In this document: in pieces, positions 8,005 to 15,505 of the stretch | Layout of the letters: every line of letters starts with the position of its first letter | Position numbering within the stretch: position 1 is the first letter of the stretch | Assembly: GCA_003140785.1 (NCBI GenBank) | Contig: PLKY01000340.1 | Coordinates: 1 to 15,654, forward strand | DNA length: 15,654 nucleotides | Direction of reading: 5' to 3' | From: Acidobacteriaceae bacterium | GTDB taxonomy: Bacteria; Acidobacteriota; Terriglobia; Terriglobales; Acidobacteriaceae | The notes under the pieces: generated by a model | Told to the model about the DNA's origin: nothing | What the model saw: the letters and a program-made list of their open reading frames with translations, nothing else | Database searches by the model: none | Position numbers and translations under genes: made by a program

Positions 8005-8829
8005 CTATGCGAGAACGGGTAAGAGTTCCTTAGGAGAAGCGTATCGCTGCTGGATTTCCTTCGCCCAAGCCGAAGCGGTTGCTACAGGAGAAACAGGATT
8101 CTCCATTCGCGCAGGGAAGCCGTCATAAGTCTGTCCATCCAGATCACGCCCGTTCCGTTTCTTGCGAACACCGCCCCATTGCTTGAAGAAGAACGGTATC
8201 TCATATTCTGTGCACTGGTCCCGGATCGACGTGACCCACTCCTTTTTCAGTGGCCGCGCACCATATCCACTCTCTCCTCCAACGATAACCCAGTGGATTC
8301 CATTCAGGCTGACGCGTCCAAGATCCTCCAGCAACGGCTCTACGGATAAAAATCGAACAGAAGCTGGCGCTGCCTGCAAGTCTTGCAACCGCGGAAGACC
8401 GTACTCCCGGTTCTCGACGCTCACGCCCCACCAGATGTGCCGAGATTCTGCTGCAAAACGAAGGCGTCCGCGCAGAAGACTGGACATCCGCTTGGATCGT
8501 TTTGTGAGGATCTGATAAGTGTGCCAGTTCGCACGCATCATCACCTTGGCTACAGCCTCGATGTAGTCTTCCGGAACGCCGTCATGAAAAAGGTCGCTCA
8601 TGGAATTCACGAAAATCATCTTAGGCGTTTGCCAACGCAGAGGTTCCGCGAGTTTCTCGGGGACAAGGCGAAGGTCAAAGCCTTGTTCGTAGGGATGACC
8701 CGGTACGCCCCGAAATCGCTCCGCAAATACTTCGGCGTAACAGTGCTTGCATCCAGCGCTAATCTTTGTGCAGCCGCGCACAGGGTTCCAAGTTGCGTCG
8801 GTCCATTCGATCTTTGAAAGTGAGGACAT
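8005..8829 (-). CDS. Three-Cys-motif protein, DUF5131 / phage Gp37-Gp68 family
   Basis: A 274-aa soluble protein that I recognise as the family annotated DUF5131 or phage Gp37/Gp68. The N-terminus has IEWTDATWNPVRGC followed by a tight cysteine cluster, C20-X6-C27-X2-C30, ending in CYAE. This resembles, but does not equal, the CX3CX2C cluster of radical-SAM enzymes, so a bound Fe-S or zinc centre is plausible and unproven. Further conserved blocks are MIFVNSMSDLFHD (71-83), WWGVSVEN (133-140), FLSVEPLLEDL (160-170), VIVGGESG (181-188) and FFFKQWGG (213-220). The biochemical role is unknown. The ATG lies 3 bp after the tcmP stop codon, and its ribosome site (GGGAG) overlaps that stop, so the two genes are translationally coupled. 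Families of this kind occur in phages and on genomic islands as well as in chromosomes. Confidence 0.93.
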   Translation of the reverse strand: MSSLSKIEWTDATWNPVRGCTKISAGCKHCYAEVFAERFRGVPGHPYEQGFDLRLVPEKLAEPLRWQTPKMIFVNSMSDLFHDGVPEDYIEAVAKVMMRANWHTYQILTKRSKRMSSLLRGRLRFAAESRHIWWGVSVENREYGLPRLQDLQAAPASVRFLSVEPLLEDLGRVSLNGIHWVIVGGESGYGARPLKKEWVTSIRDQCTEYEIPFFFKQWGGVRKKRNGRDLDGQTYDGFPARMENPVSPVATASAWAKEIQQRYASPKELLPVLA

Positions 8830-8832
8830 TCT

Positions 8833-9690
8833 CTACTCCCAGCTGAAACTTGTTTGATCGGTGCTGTACTTGAGCACTTGTTCCCAGAGCTGGAATGCTA
8901 TCGAGTGTCTTGAAAACAGCGCCAAATAATACAGGGGCAGGTTCTTTTCATCGGACCTCACCATTTTCATCTGATGAGGTTTTACCTCAAGATAGCCGAG
9001 CGACTTCATGCTGAGTGCGAACTCCTCGGCAAGGAATTCTCGGAACCTCTTCCTTCCTCCTGGATATTTCTTCCACCTTTCTCGCCACTCGACGTTTCCT
9101 AGTGCTTCGTCAATTTTGGGGTGGTTCACGTCTACATACAGGTCATAGTTTCTTCCAGCATCCATCCCGACCGCTAGCAAGACTACAAAGTCGACAAATA
9201 TTTTGGATAGTCTGCGAATAGTTTCGAACTTAATCCCGAAGTCGAATGGATCAACGAGGCAGAGGCTCAAGACCTTATTGCCGGCCGATCCCTGAGGGAT
9301 CGCTTTGCAGATCCTCCCTATTTCGTTGTCACAACTGCCTGGAACGAATGTGACGTCTGCCTTCGGGAGTGTCCTCCTAGTCCGCGTTTTTAATGCCTCC
9401 AGCAGATCGTTGCTTTCCTCGCAAAAGATGTATTTATCGAACGGGTGCGCAATGCTGAGTGCAAGGATTGGCGAACCCTTGAGGCGGATATCGGTGTTGC
9501 GGATTTGACTGTATCCGGCCCCGGCATAGAGGTCGATATACACCCGCTGATCCCACTTATCCTTCATGCCAGTGGCGAACAGCTCGTCGTAGTAGGCAAT
9601 CAGGCGATATTTAGTCTCCGCCCACCTCCCTACCTCTCCGCATACGAGACCGTCATCGTTTACGCAAAGGCCATCGGGTGAGCTAGCCAT
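8833..9690 (-). CDS. tcmP: Three-Cys-motif partner protein TcmP
   Basis: A 285-aa protein recognised as TcmP, the family defined by sitting next to the three-Cys DUF5131 protein, as here. The N-terminus has GRWAETK (21-27), a family hallmark. A Rossmann methyltransferase-like core follows: YIDLYAGAG (51-59, like SAM motif I), IFCEES (88-93, like the acidic motif II), a motif III-like stretch near FVPGSCDN (115-122), and LVDPFDFG (145-152, like motif IV). The C-terminal half is rich in Lys/Arg and aromatic residues and may bind nucleic acid or the partner. The fold is inferred from motifs; substrate and reaction are unknown. The ATG at 9690 has GGAG 8 nt upstream. It is the first gene of a two-gene unit. 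Base composition is low for the window: spot counts are 22/60 GC at 9181-9240 and 28/60 at 9061-9120, against 43/60 in arginase (7801-7860) and 42/60 in ddl (10081-10140). Confidence 0.92.
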   Translation of the reverse strand: MASSPDGLCVNDDGLVCGEVGRWAETKYRLIAYYDELFATGMKDKWDQRVYIDLYAGAGYSQIRNTDIRLKGSPILALSIAHPFDKYIFCEESNDLLEALKTRTRRTLPKADVTFVPGSCDNEIGRICKAIPQGSAGNKVLSLCLVDPFDFGIKFETIRRLSKIFVDFVVLLAVGMDAGRNYDLYVDVNHPKIDEALGNVEWRERWKKYPGGRKRFREFLAEEFALSMKSLGYLEVKPHQMKMVRSDEKNLPLYYLALFSRHSIAFQLWEQVLKYSTDQTSFSWE

Positions 9691-9850
9691 AATCGCAGCT
9701 CCAAATTGAAGCGACTGCCATCGGCTCTGCCGCTCAGTCAGAATATTCGCCGTTCATTCACCTGGAGTCAAGGCTATAACCGGTCATATTCGACCAAGGT
9801 TGTCCTTGAGGTCAACGGGTCGACGGTGGGATCCTACTAGACTAATTGCA

Positions 9851-11044
9851 ATGACAAAAAAACTTCGTGTCGGTATTTTGTTTGGTGGGCGCAGCGGTGA
9901 GCATGACGTTTCGCTGCTCTCGGCAGCTTCCATCCTGAAGGCAATTGATCGCAAGAAATTCGACGTGGTGCCTATCGGTATTACCAAGGAGGGCCGCTGG
10001 CTGGGCGCGGGGGATGCGCACAGTTTGCTCGAGGGCGACAGCAGTCCCGTCGCGCGGCGCTTGCGGGCGGGAGATCCCGAAGCGACGCCCGGCGCCAAGC
10101 TTCTGCATGAGGGCATGCCCACGCTCTTCGCGCCGGAACCCCGGAACGCGGGCGCGCCGGCGAAAGGGCTTGCCACTCGGGCTTCTGGATCCGGCGCGGA
10201 GGGCCAATCCCTCGACGTTGTGTTTCCGGTGTTGCACGGGACTTTCGGCGAAGATGGCACGATTCAAGGGCTGTTCGAGTTGGCCGGGATCGCGTACGTC
10301 GGCTCGGGAGTTCTCGGCTCAGCCGCGGGCATGGACAAGGACGTGATGAAGCGGCTGTTCGCGCAGGCCAGCCTACCCATTGTCCGCCACGTCACTGTGC
10401 TGCGCGCAGATTGGGAGAAGTCGCCGCGCAAAGCGATTGCCCAGATTGAAAGGGCGCTGAACTACCCGGTTTTCGTGAAGCCGGCGAATCTCGGTTCATC
10501 GGTCGGGATCAGCAAGGCGCATGATCGGAAGGAACTAGGACCGGCTCTCGATCTCGCAGCTCAATACGATCGCAAGCTCGTCGTCGAGCAGGGCGTGGGC
10601 GGCAAGAAGTCGCGAGCACGCGAATTGGAAGTGGCCGTTTTAGGCAACGATGACCCCAAAGCGAGCGTGGTTGGCGAAATCATTCCGGGCAAGGAGTTCT
10701 ATGACTACGAGGCCAAATATCTTTCTGAAGGCTCGGTGCCTGTGATTCCCGCAAAACTCACGCGCGCCGAATCGAAAAGGATCCGCGAAATGGCCGTCGC
10801 AGCGTTTCGAGCCTGCGATCTCTCCGGCCTCGCGCGCGTCGACTTCCTGATGGAGCCGGATGGCAAGCGCCGCATCTTTCTCAACGAGGTCAACACGCTT
10901 CCCGGCTTCACTCAAATCAGCATGTATCCCAAACTTTGGGAGGCCACAGGCATCGGTTACAGTGACCTGATCACGCGCCTCATTGAATTGGGCCTGGAGC
11001 GGCACGCGGAAAAGAGCCGGACGAGCTATAGCCGGCAGGAATGA
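9851..11044 (+). CDS. ddl: D-alanine--D-alanine ligase
   Basis: An ATP-grasp enzyme that joins two D-alanines for the peptidoglycan precursor in the cytoplasm (397 aa). Visible signatures: GGRSGEHDVS (12-21; E17 binds the first D-Ala), VFPVLHGTFGEDGTIQG (124-140), VFVKPANLGSSVGIS (207-221), the omega-loop FYDYEAKY (283-290), RVDF (D331) and LNEVNTLPGF (E346, N348). The tyrosine in the omega loop is typical of true D-Ala-D-Ala ligases, not of D-Ala-D-Lac enzymes of the VanA type. The ATG at 9851 was chosen because MTKKLRVGILFGG is the usual family N-terminus; an upstream TTG at 9800 only adds unconserved residues. No clear ribosome site precedes the ATG. The protein is longer than many Ddl enzymes because of a Gly/Ala/Pro-rich, probably disordered stretch at about 97-118. 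The stop codon touches a 7-nt repeat region. Confidence 0.97.
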   Translation: MTKKLRVGILFGGRSGEHDVSLLSAASILKAIDRKKFDVVPIGITKEGRWLGAGDAHSLLEGDSSPVARRLRAGDPEATPGAKLLHEGMPTLFAPEPRNAGAPAKGLATRASGSGAEGQSLDVVFPVLHGTFGEDGTIQGLFELAGIAYVGSGVLGSAAGMDKDVMKRLFAQASLPIVRHVTVLRADWEKSPRKAIAQIERALNYPVFVKPANLGSSVGISKAHDRKELGPALDLAAQYDRKLVVEQGVGGKKSRARELEVAVLGNDDPKASVVGEIIPGKEFYDYEAKYLSEGSVPVIPAKLTRAESKRIREMAVAAFRACDLSGLARVDFLMEPDGKRRIFLNEVNTLPGFTQISMYPKLWEATGIGYSDLITRLIELGLERHAEKSRTSYSRQE

Positions 11045-11218
11045 AACAGGGAACAGGGAACAGTAAGTCCTTCATTGGTGTCTAACTTCACAGGGCATGC
11101 GCCGGATTTCGCCAAGCCACTTTTTATTGTTCACTGACTACTTACCACTCTGATCTCTGAACTCTGATCCGCGAACTGCTTCTTGATCCCTGTTCCCTGA
11201 TTCCTGTTCCCTGCTTTT
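11043..11218. repeat. Degenerate heptanucleotide repeat region, two orientations
   Basis: Right after the ddl stop, three 7-nt units (GAAACAG, GGAACAG, GGAACAG; 11043-11063) are followed about 90 nt later by units in the opposite orientation. Six of these run in exact register from 11177: CTGCTTC, TTGATCC, CTGTTCC, CTGATTC, CTGTTCC and CTGCTTT (to 11218). Looser units (CTGATCT at 11150, CTGATCC at 11165) come before them. The two blocks are complementary (GGAACAG and CTGTTCC) and could pair into a long-range stem, followed by five Ts at 11216-11220. There is no gene in this 206-bp gap. Similar 7-nt intergenic repeats are known from other bacteria, notably cyanobacteria. Confidence 0.65.
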
Positions 11219-11250
11219 TGCCGTATGCTTGATCCCGAGGAACTGCCGCT

Positions 11251-11751
11251 ATGACTTTGCTCGACGCTCCCGTCTTCGATGCTGCGCGCGAACGCCGCAA
11301 TCAAAACCTTCTTTATGGAGCCGTGGGGTTGCTGGTGGTCCTGTTCATCGGCGGTTGGCTCGTGTCCGGCATGCCTGTCGACTGGCCCTGGCGCTGGTGG
11401 ACGCACTTTCGCGGCAGGATGACCGTCAATCATTTTCTGACCGCGGTTGAGCAAAATGATTTGCCGAAGGCTTATGGCGTCTGGTTCCACGATCCCAACT
11501 GGCAGCAGCACGCCAACAATTACGCCGCCTACCCTTTTGATCGTTTTCAGCAGGACTGGAGTTCGAACAGCTCTGCGAATGAATATGGGGCGATCCAGAG
11601 CCACAAGATTCTGGCCGCTCGCATGTCAGGCAATGTGCTGCTGATGGGGATTCGTATCAACGGGCGCCAGAGCAAGAATCTCTTTATCGACTACGACCCT
11701 CAGACTCACGCGCTCGGCTTCTCCCCTGTCGAGTTGTATCTCGGCCCTTAG
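11251..11751 (+). CDS. Conserved-looking single-pass membrane protein of unknown function
   Basis: A 166-aa protein that I do not recognise by function. It has a short basic N-terminus (ARERR), one TM helix at about 21-40, and then a tryptophan-rich juxtamembrane segment (WPWRWW, 45-50). The remaining 110 residues should lie outside the membrane. HFLTAVEQNDLPKAYGVWF (61-79) has the look of a small NTF2-like or cystatin-like fold, a weak inference. Single-gene expression is likely: the ATG has GAGGA 9 nt upstream, and the gene ends 9 bp from the convergent fabD stop. Codon use matches the neighbours, which supports a real gene. It may be lineage-specific. Confidence 0.8.
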   Translation: MTLLDAPVFDAARERRNQNLLYGAVGLLVVLFIGGWLVSGMPVDWPWRWWTHFRGRMTVNHFLTAVEQNDLPKAYGVWFHDPNWQQHANNYAAYPFDRFQQDWSSNSSANEYGAIQSHKILAARMSGNVLLMGIRINGRQSKNLFIDYDPQTHALGFSPVELYLGP

Positions 11752-11760
11752 GACCCGCAG

Positions 11761-12714
11761 TCAGATTGAATCTGCCTGCAGTTCTGCCAGCGTCTTTTCC
11801 AGGCTGGCAATGTCCTCAACGTTCAGAGCCTTCTGCGCCGGGTCGATCTGACGCAATAGCCCGCCGAGGACCTTGCCCGGCCCCACTTCAATGAAGACTG
11901 TCGCTCCTGCTTCGATGAGCGCCTGAACGCAGTCGACCCAGCGCACTGCGCGTGTGACCTGGCGAATCAGCGCATCGCGTGCCGCATCCGCTGTTATGAT
12001 GAGCCCGCCGGTCACATTCGCGGCTACTGGGATGCGTGGATCAGCGAGCGTCATCGACGCCAATACGCGCGCCACCTCGTCTTGCGCTGGCTGCATCAGC
12101 GCACAGTGGAAGGGCGCGCTCACCGGGAGCATCACTGCGCGTCGTGCACCCTTGTCCTTCGCGATTGCCGACGCGCGCTCCACCGCGGCTAACGCGCCGG
12201 AGATCACTGTCTGACCCGGAGAATTCAAATTGGCCGCGGCCACCGTCAGCCCAGTCTCGCGTGCAGCCTCTGTGCACGCTTCGGCTACCGCCGCTGCGTC
12301 GAGGGACAGCACAGCCGCCATCGCTCCCTCGCCGGCAGGAACCGCTTGTTGCATCGCGCGTCCGCGCGCTTTCACCGCACGCACGGCGTCGCCGAATCGG
12401 ATCGTGCCTGCAGCCACATGCGCCGACCATTCACCAAGCGAATGTCCCGCGGCGAGCGCCGGCTCGATTCCACTCTGCGCCAGCACTCGGAAGGCCGCGA
12501 TGCTGAATGTCAGAATTGCCGGCTGTGTGTTTTCCGTCAGCTTCAACTCGTCTTCGGGTCCCTCGAAACAAAGCTTCGAGAGCGGAAAGCCGCAGGCTTC
12601 GTCTGCTTCGGCGAAGGTTTCGGCAGCGATAGGGAAGCGCTCGGCAAGTTCGCGGCCCATACCCACGGCTTGCGAACCCTGTCCAGGAAAAAGGAAGGCC
12701 AGTTTTTTCGTCAT
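11761..12714 (-). CDS. fabD: Malonyl-CoA:ACP transacylase
   Basis: Moves malonyl groups from CoA to acyl carrier protein to feed fatty-acid chain extension in the cytoplasm. From the ATG at 12714 the protein is 317 aa, close to the usual size, and begins MTKKLAFLFPGQGSQ. Catalytic and binding residues fit the E. coli enzyme very well: GHSLGEWSA with nucleophile S92, R117 for the malonyl carboxylate, and APFHCALM with H203. NSPGQTVISG and FIEVGPGKVLGGLL are further family marks. The frame extends 16 residues upstream to 12762, but these are not conserved. The ribosome site is poor. The other fab genes are not in the window, so fabD stands alone here, between a small membrane protein and a c-di-GMP gene. 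Confidence 0.97.
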   Translation of the reverse strand: MTKKLAFLFPGQGSQAVGMGRELAERFPIAAETFAEADEACGFPLSKLCFEGPEDELKLTENTQPAILTFSIAAFRVLAQSGIEPALAAGHSLGEWSAHVAAGTIRFGDAVRAVKARGRAMQQAVPAGEGAMAAVLSLDAAAVAEACTEAARETGLTVAAANLNSPGQTVISGALAAVERASAIAKDKGARRAVMLPVSAPFHCALMQPAQDEVARVLASMTLADPRIPVAANVTGGLIITADAARDALIRQVTRAVRWVDCVQALIEAGATVFIEVGPGKVLGGLLRQIDPAQKALNVEDIASLEKTLAELQADSI

Positions 12715-13003
12715 TCCAGAGAGGATTGTATCGTGTCGTCGGCGGAGCAAGATCGTGTCCACGGCTTGTCAGTCGAGGTATGTTCGCGAGGTCTAGCTGG
12801 GACGGCTGGGATTGAAGCGGCGGCGAAGACTTGTTTGATGTGAGCCCACCATCGTCACTTTGCGAAACGATGCGTCCAATTGCCCGCGCGATCCGGATCG
12901 TTCGCCGAGCGCACCACATTCTACCTGCGCCGGCACAGGTTGAGAGGCGCCGTCACCGTAGACAAGACTCCGCGCCGTGCCGGTAACTCCGCTGCGATCG
13001 CGG
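12715..13003. other. Spacer upstream of fabD with no recognisable gene
   Basis: These 289 bases lie between fabD and the end of the GGDEF-EAL gene, both on the minus strand. I see no convincing gene, RNA or terminator hairpin. The open frames crossing it (for example 12793-13116 on the minus strand) run into the real neighbouring gene and have no conserved motif. The fabD promoter should be here but could not be placed. Confidence 0.4.
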
Positions 13004-15232
13004 TTATGCAACTGCAAGTCCGCCTCCCCCTGTTTGAATCGTTGGCTTGGCAAACGGCGTGGTGATGCTCGCTCTAAGGCAGCTCTCCGCTTCGTCCGGA
13101 GGGAGCGGCCGCTCAAAGAGATATCCCTGAAATCCCTGGCATCCGGCTTGCTGCAAAATGTGCTGCTGCTCCACTGTCTCTACGCCCTCGGCCACCACGT
13201 GCAACCCGAGATGCTTGGCCATCGCAATTACTGCCTCGACGATGGGCCGCGTGCCGTCGGGGTCGGCAAGCCGCTCAACAAACGATCGGTCGATCTTCAA
13301 CATGTCGACAGGGATGCGGTGGATGTAGCTCAGCGAAGAATACCCGGTGCCAAAGTCGTCCAGGGCGATGTGTACTCCACATTGCCGCAGCAGATTCATC
13401 TGGCTCACAACGGATGCAAAGTCTTCCATGATTACCGATTCCGTCAATTCGAGAATCAGGTGCTCCGGTTCCAGTCCGCATTCTGAAAAAGTTCTTGCAA
13501 CGGTGTCCGCAAAATCATCGCGGGCAAATTGCAGCACGGAGATATTCACGGCCATGCGCACGCGCGGAAGACCTGCCTCATGCCAACTCCGCAGCTGTTG
13601 GCAGGCCTCGCGCAGCACCCAGTTCCCGATTGGTACGATGAGCCGCGTTTCTTCAGCAACGGGGATGAACCGCGCCGGGGGTATATTGCCTAGCCTTGGA
13701 TGATGGAAGCGCAAGAGAGCTTCGAAGCCTGTCAGTTCCCCGTCGGTCGCGTAAAGCGGTTGGTAGACGAGCCGCAGATAGTTCTTCTCGAGAGCCACTC
13801 CGAGCGATTCCTCGATCTCCATCGCCTCGTTCGCTTCTTCGCTCATGCCAGGCGAGAAGACGCAATAGCTCTCACCGGAAGATTTTGCGCGGAGCATGGC
13901 AAAGTCGGCGTTCCGCTCTAGAATTTCAGCGGTCCCACCGTCCTTGGGGTAGATGCAACTGCCAATGCAGGCCGAAACCATGATCCTCGCTGCACCCGCG
14001 TAGATTGGCTTGGCGATTGCCGTTCCTAGACGGCGCGAAATCTCCACGGTATCGAGCGAATCTTCGGTTCCCGGAATGACCACCAAGAACTCGTCCTCAC
14101 CCATGCGCGCCACGGTGCCGGTATTCAAAGGGCTGCGGCGCAGACGTTCGGCGATCGTGCGCAGGACGTGGTCGCCCGCTTCGTGCCCATATTGATCGTT
14201 GATTCGCTTAAACCGGTTGATGTCGATCCAAATCACTGCAACCGACCCTCGGTGGCCGTCAGCCTTGACGATGGCTGCATCAATGGCCTCGACGCCGCCG
14301 CGACGATTAGGCAACCCGGTCATGAGATCGAGGTAGGCATTGTGAATCAATTCCGAGCGAAGACGCCGATGCTCAATGATCAATGCGGCCAGCTTCGCGG
14401 CGCTCTCCGACATTTCTAATTCGTGTGCGCTAGGCTTGCGCCGTGAGCGCGAGTACACCGTCAGCGTCCCGGCCAGGCTGCTTGATCCATTGGCGCTGAA
14501 CGGAATCGACCAGGCGGAGAAAACGCCGCTCGCGGCCAGAACCTCGCTCCATTCCAGGCCAATCTCGTTCAGATGCTCGACGATGTGCGTTTCGCCGGAG
14601 GCGCTTGCCTGGCACTCGGGACTGTCTGCATACTCAGTGCCCACGGACTCGAAGTAGCCCTTGAGTCGTTCCGTGACTTCCGAACATGCTGCCAGACGCA
14701 GAGACTTCCCGCGGCGATCGATCAGGTGCAGTGCGCACTCCCAGCCCTGGTTCCGTGCTGCAACCGTGTCCGCCAAAAAGCGCAGGATATCCTCCGGCTT
14801 CAGATCGTCCGGGGCGGAAAGCATCTCCACAATCCGTCTTTGGCCTCGATGAAGATGCTCGATCAGGCGCCGCTCTTCCACTTCCTTGCGCAATTCGCGG
14901 GTTCGTTCCTCGACGCGCATTTCGAGCGCAAGGTCCGCGGCTTCTCTCTCGCGCTGCTCACGCCGAGCTTTGTTGCGAAGCCGAATCCCGAGAGCGTACA
15001 GCGCGCCGCACGCAATCAACGAGAGGCCCTGGACGATCATGATCCAATTCCGAATCCTCTCAATTGCAAGGGACTGCTCTCCGCGCTTTGCACCGACCGG
15101 AAATTCATTCGAATGAGAGGCGGTTGCGACTTGATTGACGTGATCGATCTCCCACGATCCCGCGACGCTGAGCCCGACCAGGAGGAACATGGAGAGCAAC
15201 AGAAGTGTGAACATCCGGGATGTTGCTTTCAC
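13004..15232 (-). CDS. Membrane GGDEF-EAL protein, probable c-di-GMP phosphodiesterase
   Basis: Predicted to cleave c-di-GMP to pGpG at the inner membrane. From the GTG at 15232 it has 742 aa. Numbering below is from a longer TTG reading at 15349 (781 aa). Parts: TM1 about 46-64, a short outer loop, TM2 about 102-122, coiled coil 123-165, GAF-like region about 170-325, GGDEF-type domain about 335-500, EAL domain about 510-765. The first domain has GEDEF (417-421) instead of GGDEF and lacks an RxxD I-site, so it probably does not make c-di-GMP. The EAL domain looks complete: EALLRF (E543), VNIS (N602), ELTES (E637), DDFGTGYSS (D664, D665), LKID (K685), AEGVE (E721) and GFQGYLF (Q741). The GTG was preferred because CGAGG lies 6 nt upstream and TM1 then sits at the N-terminus. 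GEDEF-EAL proteins such as Caulobacter CC3396 bind GTP in this domain to activate the EAL domain. Confidence 0.94.
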   Translation of the reverse strand: MKATSRMFTLLLLSMFLLVGLSVAGSWEIDHVNQVATASHSNEFPVGAKRGEQSLAIERIRNWIMIVQGLSLIACGALYALGIRLRNKARREQREREAADLALEMRVEERTRELRKEVEERRLIEHLHRGQRRIVEMLSAPDDLKPEDILRFLADTVAARNQGWECALHLIDRRGKSLRLAACSEVTERLKGYFESVGTEYADSPECQASASGETHIVEHLNEIGLEWSEVLAASGVFSAWSIPFSANGSSSLAGTLTVYSRSRRKPSAHELEMSESAAKLAALIIEHRRLRSELIHNAYLDLMTGLPNRRGGVEAIDAAIVKADGHRGSVAVIWIDINRFKRINDQYGHEAGDHVLRTIAERLRRSPLNTGTVARMGEDEFLVVIPGTEDSLDTVEISRRLGTAIAKPIYAGAARIMVSACIGSCIYPKDGGTAEILERNADFAMLRAKSSGESYCVFSPGMSEEANEAMEIEESLGVALEKNYLRLVYQPLYATDGELTGFEALLRFHHPRLGNIPPARFIPVAEETRLIVPIGNWVLREACQQLRSWHEAGLPRVRMAVNISVLQFARDDFADTVARTFSECGLEPEHLILELTESVIMEDFASVVSQMNLLRQCGVHIALDDFGTGYSSLSYIHRIPVDMLKIDRSFVERLADPDGTRPIVEAVIAMAKHLGLHVVAEGVETVEQQHILQQAGCQGFQGYLFERPLPPDEAESCLRASITTPFAKPTIQTGGGGLAVA

Positions 15233-15475
15233 GTCGTGCCTCGCGGGCCAAGGAAATAGAGGGAAATTTGACTTCTCTCTAAGTTTGCGAGGCGCTGCAA
15301 GCGCATTCAATGCGTCTTTTGGGTGTTCCGGCTCTTTTCCGGTTACCAAAGTGAGGTTTCTCGGACTAATCTGCAGGAAAAAGCTTACAGAGCGGCCGCA
15401 ACTCGTTGCTGCGCCATTCTCTGTGCCCGGAAAATCATTCCGATCTTTTCGACTGAAAATCTCGCGCCAGGCTTA

Positions 15476-15497
15476 GGGCCTGTTAACACTACTGGGG
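15476..15497. other. Sequence block next to the inverted-repeat element
   Basis: The block GGGCCTGTTAACACTACT begins the noncoding stretch upstream of the GGDEF-EAL gene and includes the palindrome GTTAAC. It lies just outside the inverted-repeat element. From memory, similar GGGCCTGTTAACA strings occur near mobile-element ends in related genomes, but nothing in the window proves this. Between 15233 and 15475 I see no gene and no clear promoter. Confidence 0.2.
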
Positions 15498-15505
15498 CAG
15501 GTGGC

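Noticed and set aside
9752..9779. Possible promoter for ddl (TTCATT, 16-nt spacer, TATAAC)
   Set aside because: The -35 match is poor and no supporting context was found, so it was not listed as a feature.
11131..11604. Open frame of 157 codons on the minus strand across the ddl downstream region
   Set aside because: It overlaps the plus-strand membrane protein gene, and its C-terminus is just the heptamer repeat read as protein.
11762..11774. Palindrome CAGATTGAATCTG at the junction of the convergent genes, a possible terminator
   Set aside because: With a realistic 3-nt loop only five AT-rich pairs remain, and no T-tract follows. It is too weak to call a terminator.
12994..13001. GCGATCGC octamer, the HIP1-type palindrome of cyanobacteria
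   Set aside because: A lone octamer in GC-rich DNA is expected by chance, and the genes do not point to a cyanobacterium.
14573..15259. Open frame of 228 codons on the plus strand opposite the GGDEF-EAL gene
   Set aside because: It is an antisense shadow of the GAF, coiled-coil and TM region. No independent evidence supports it.
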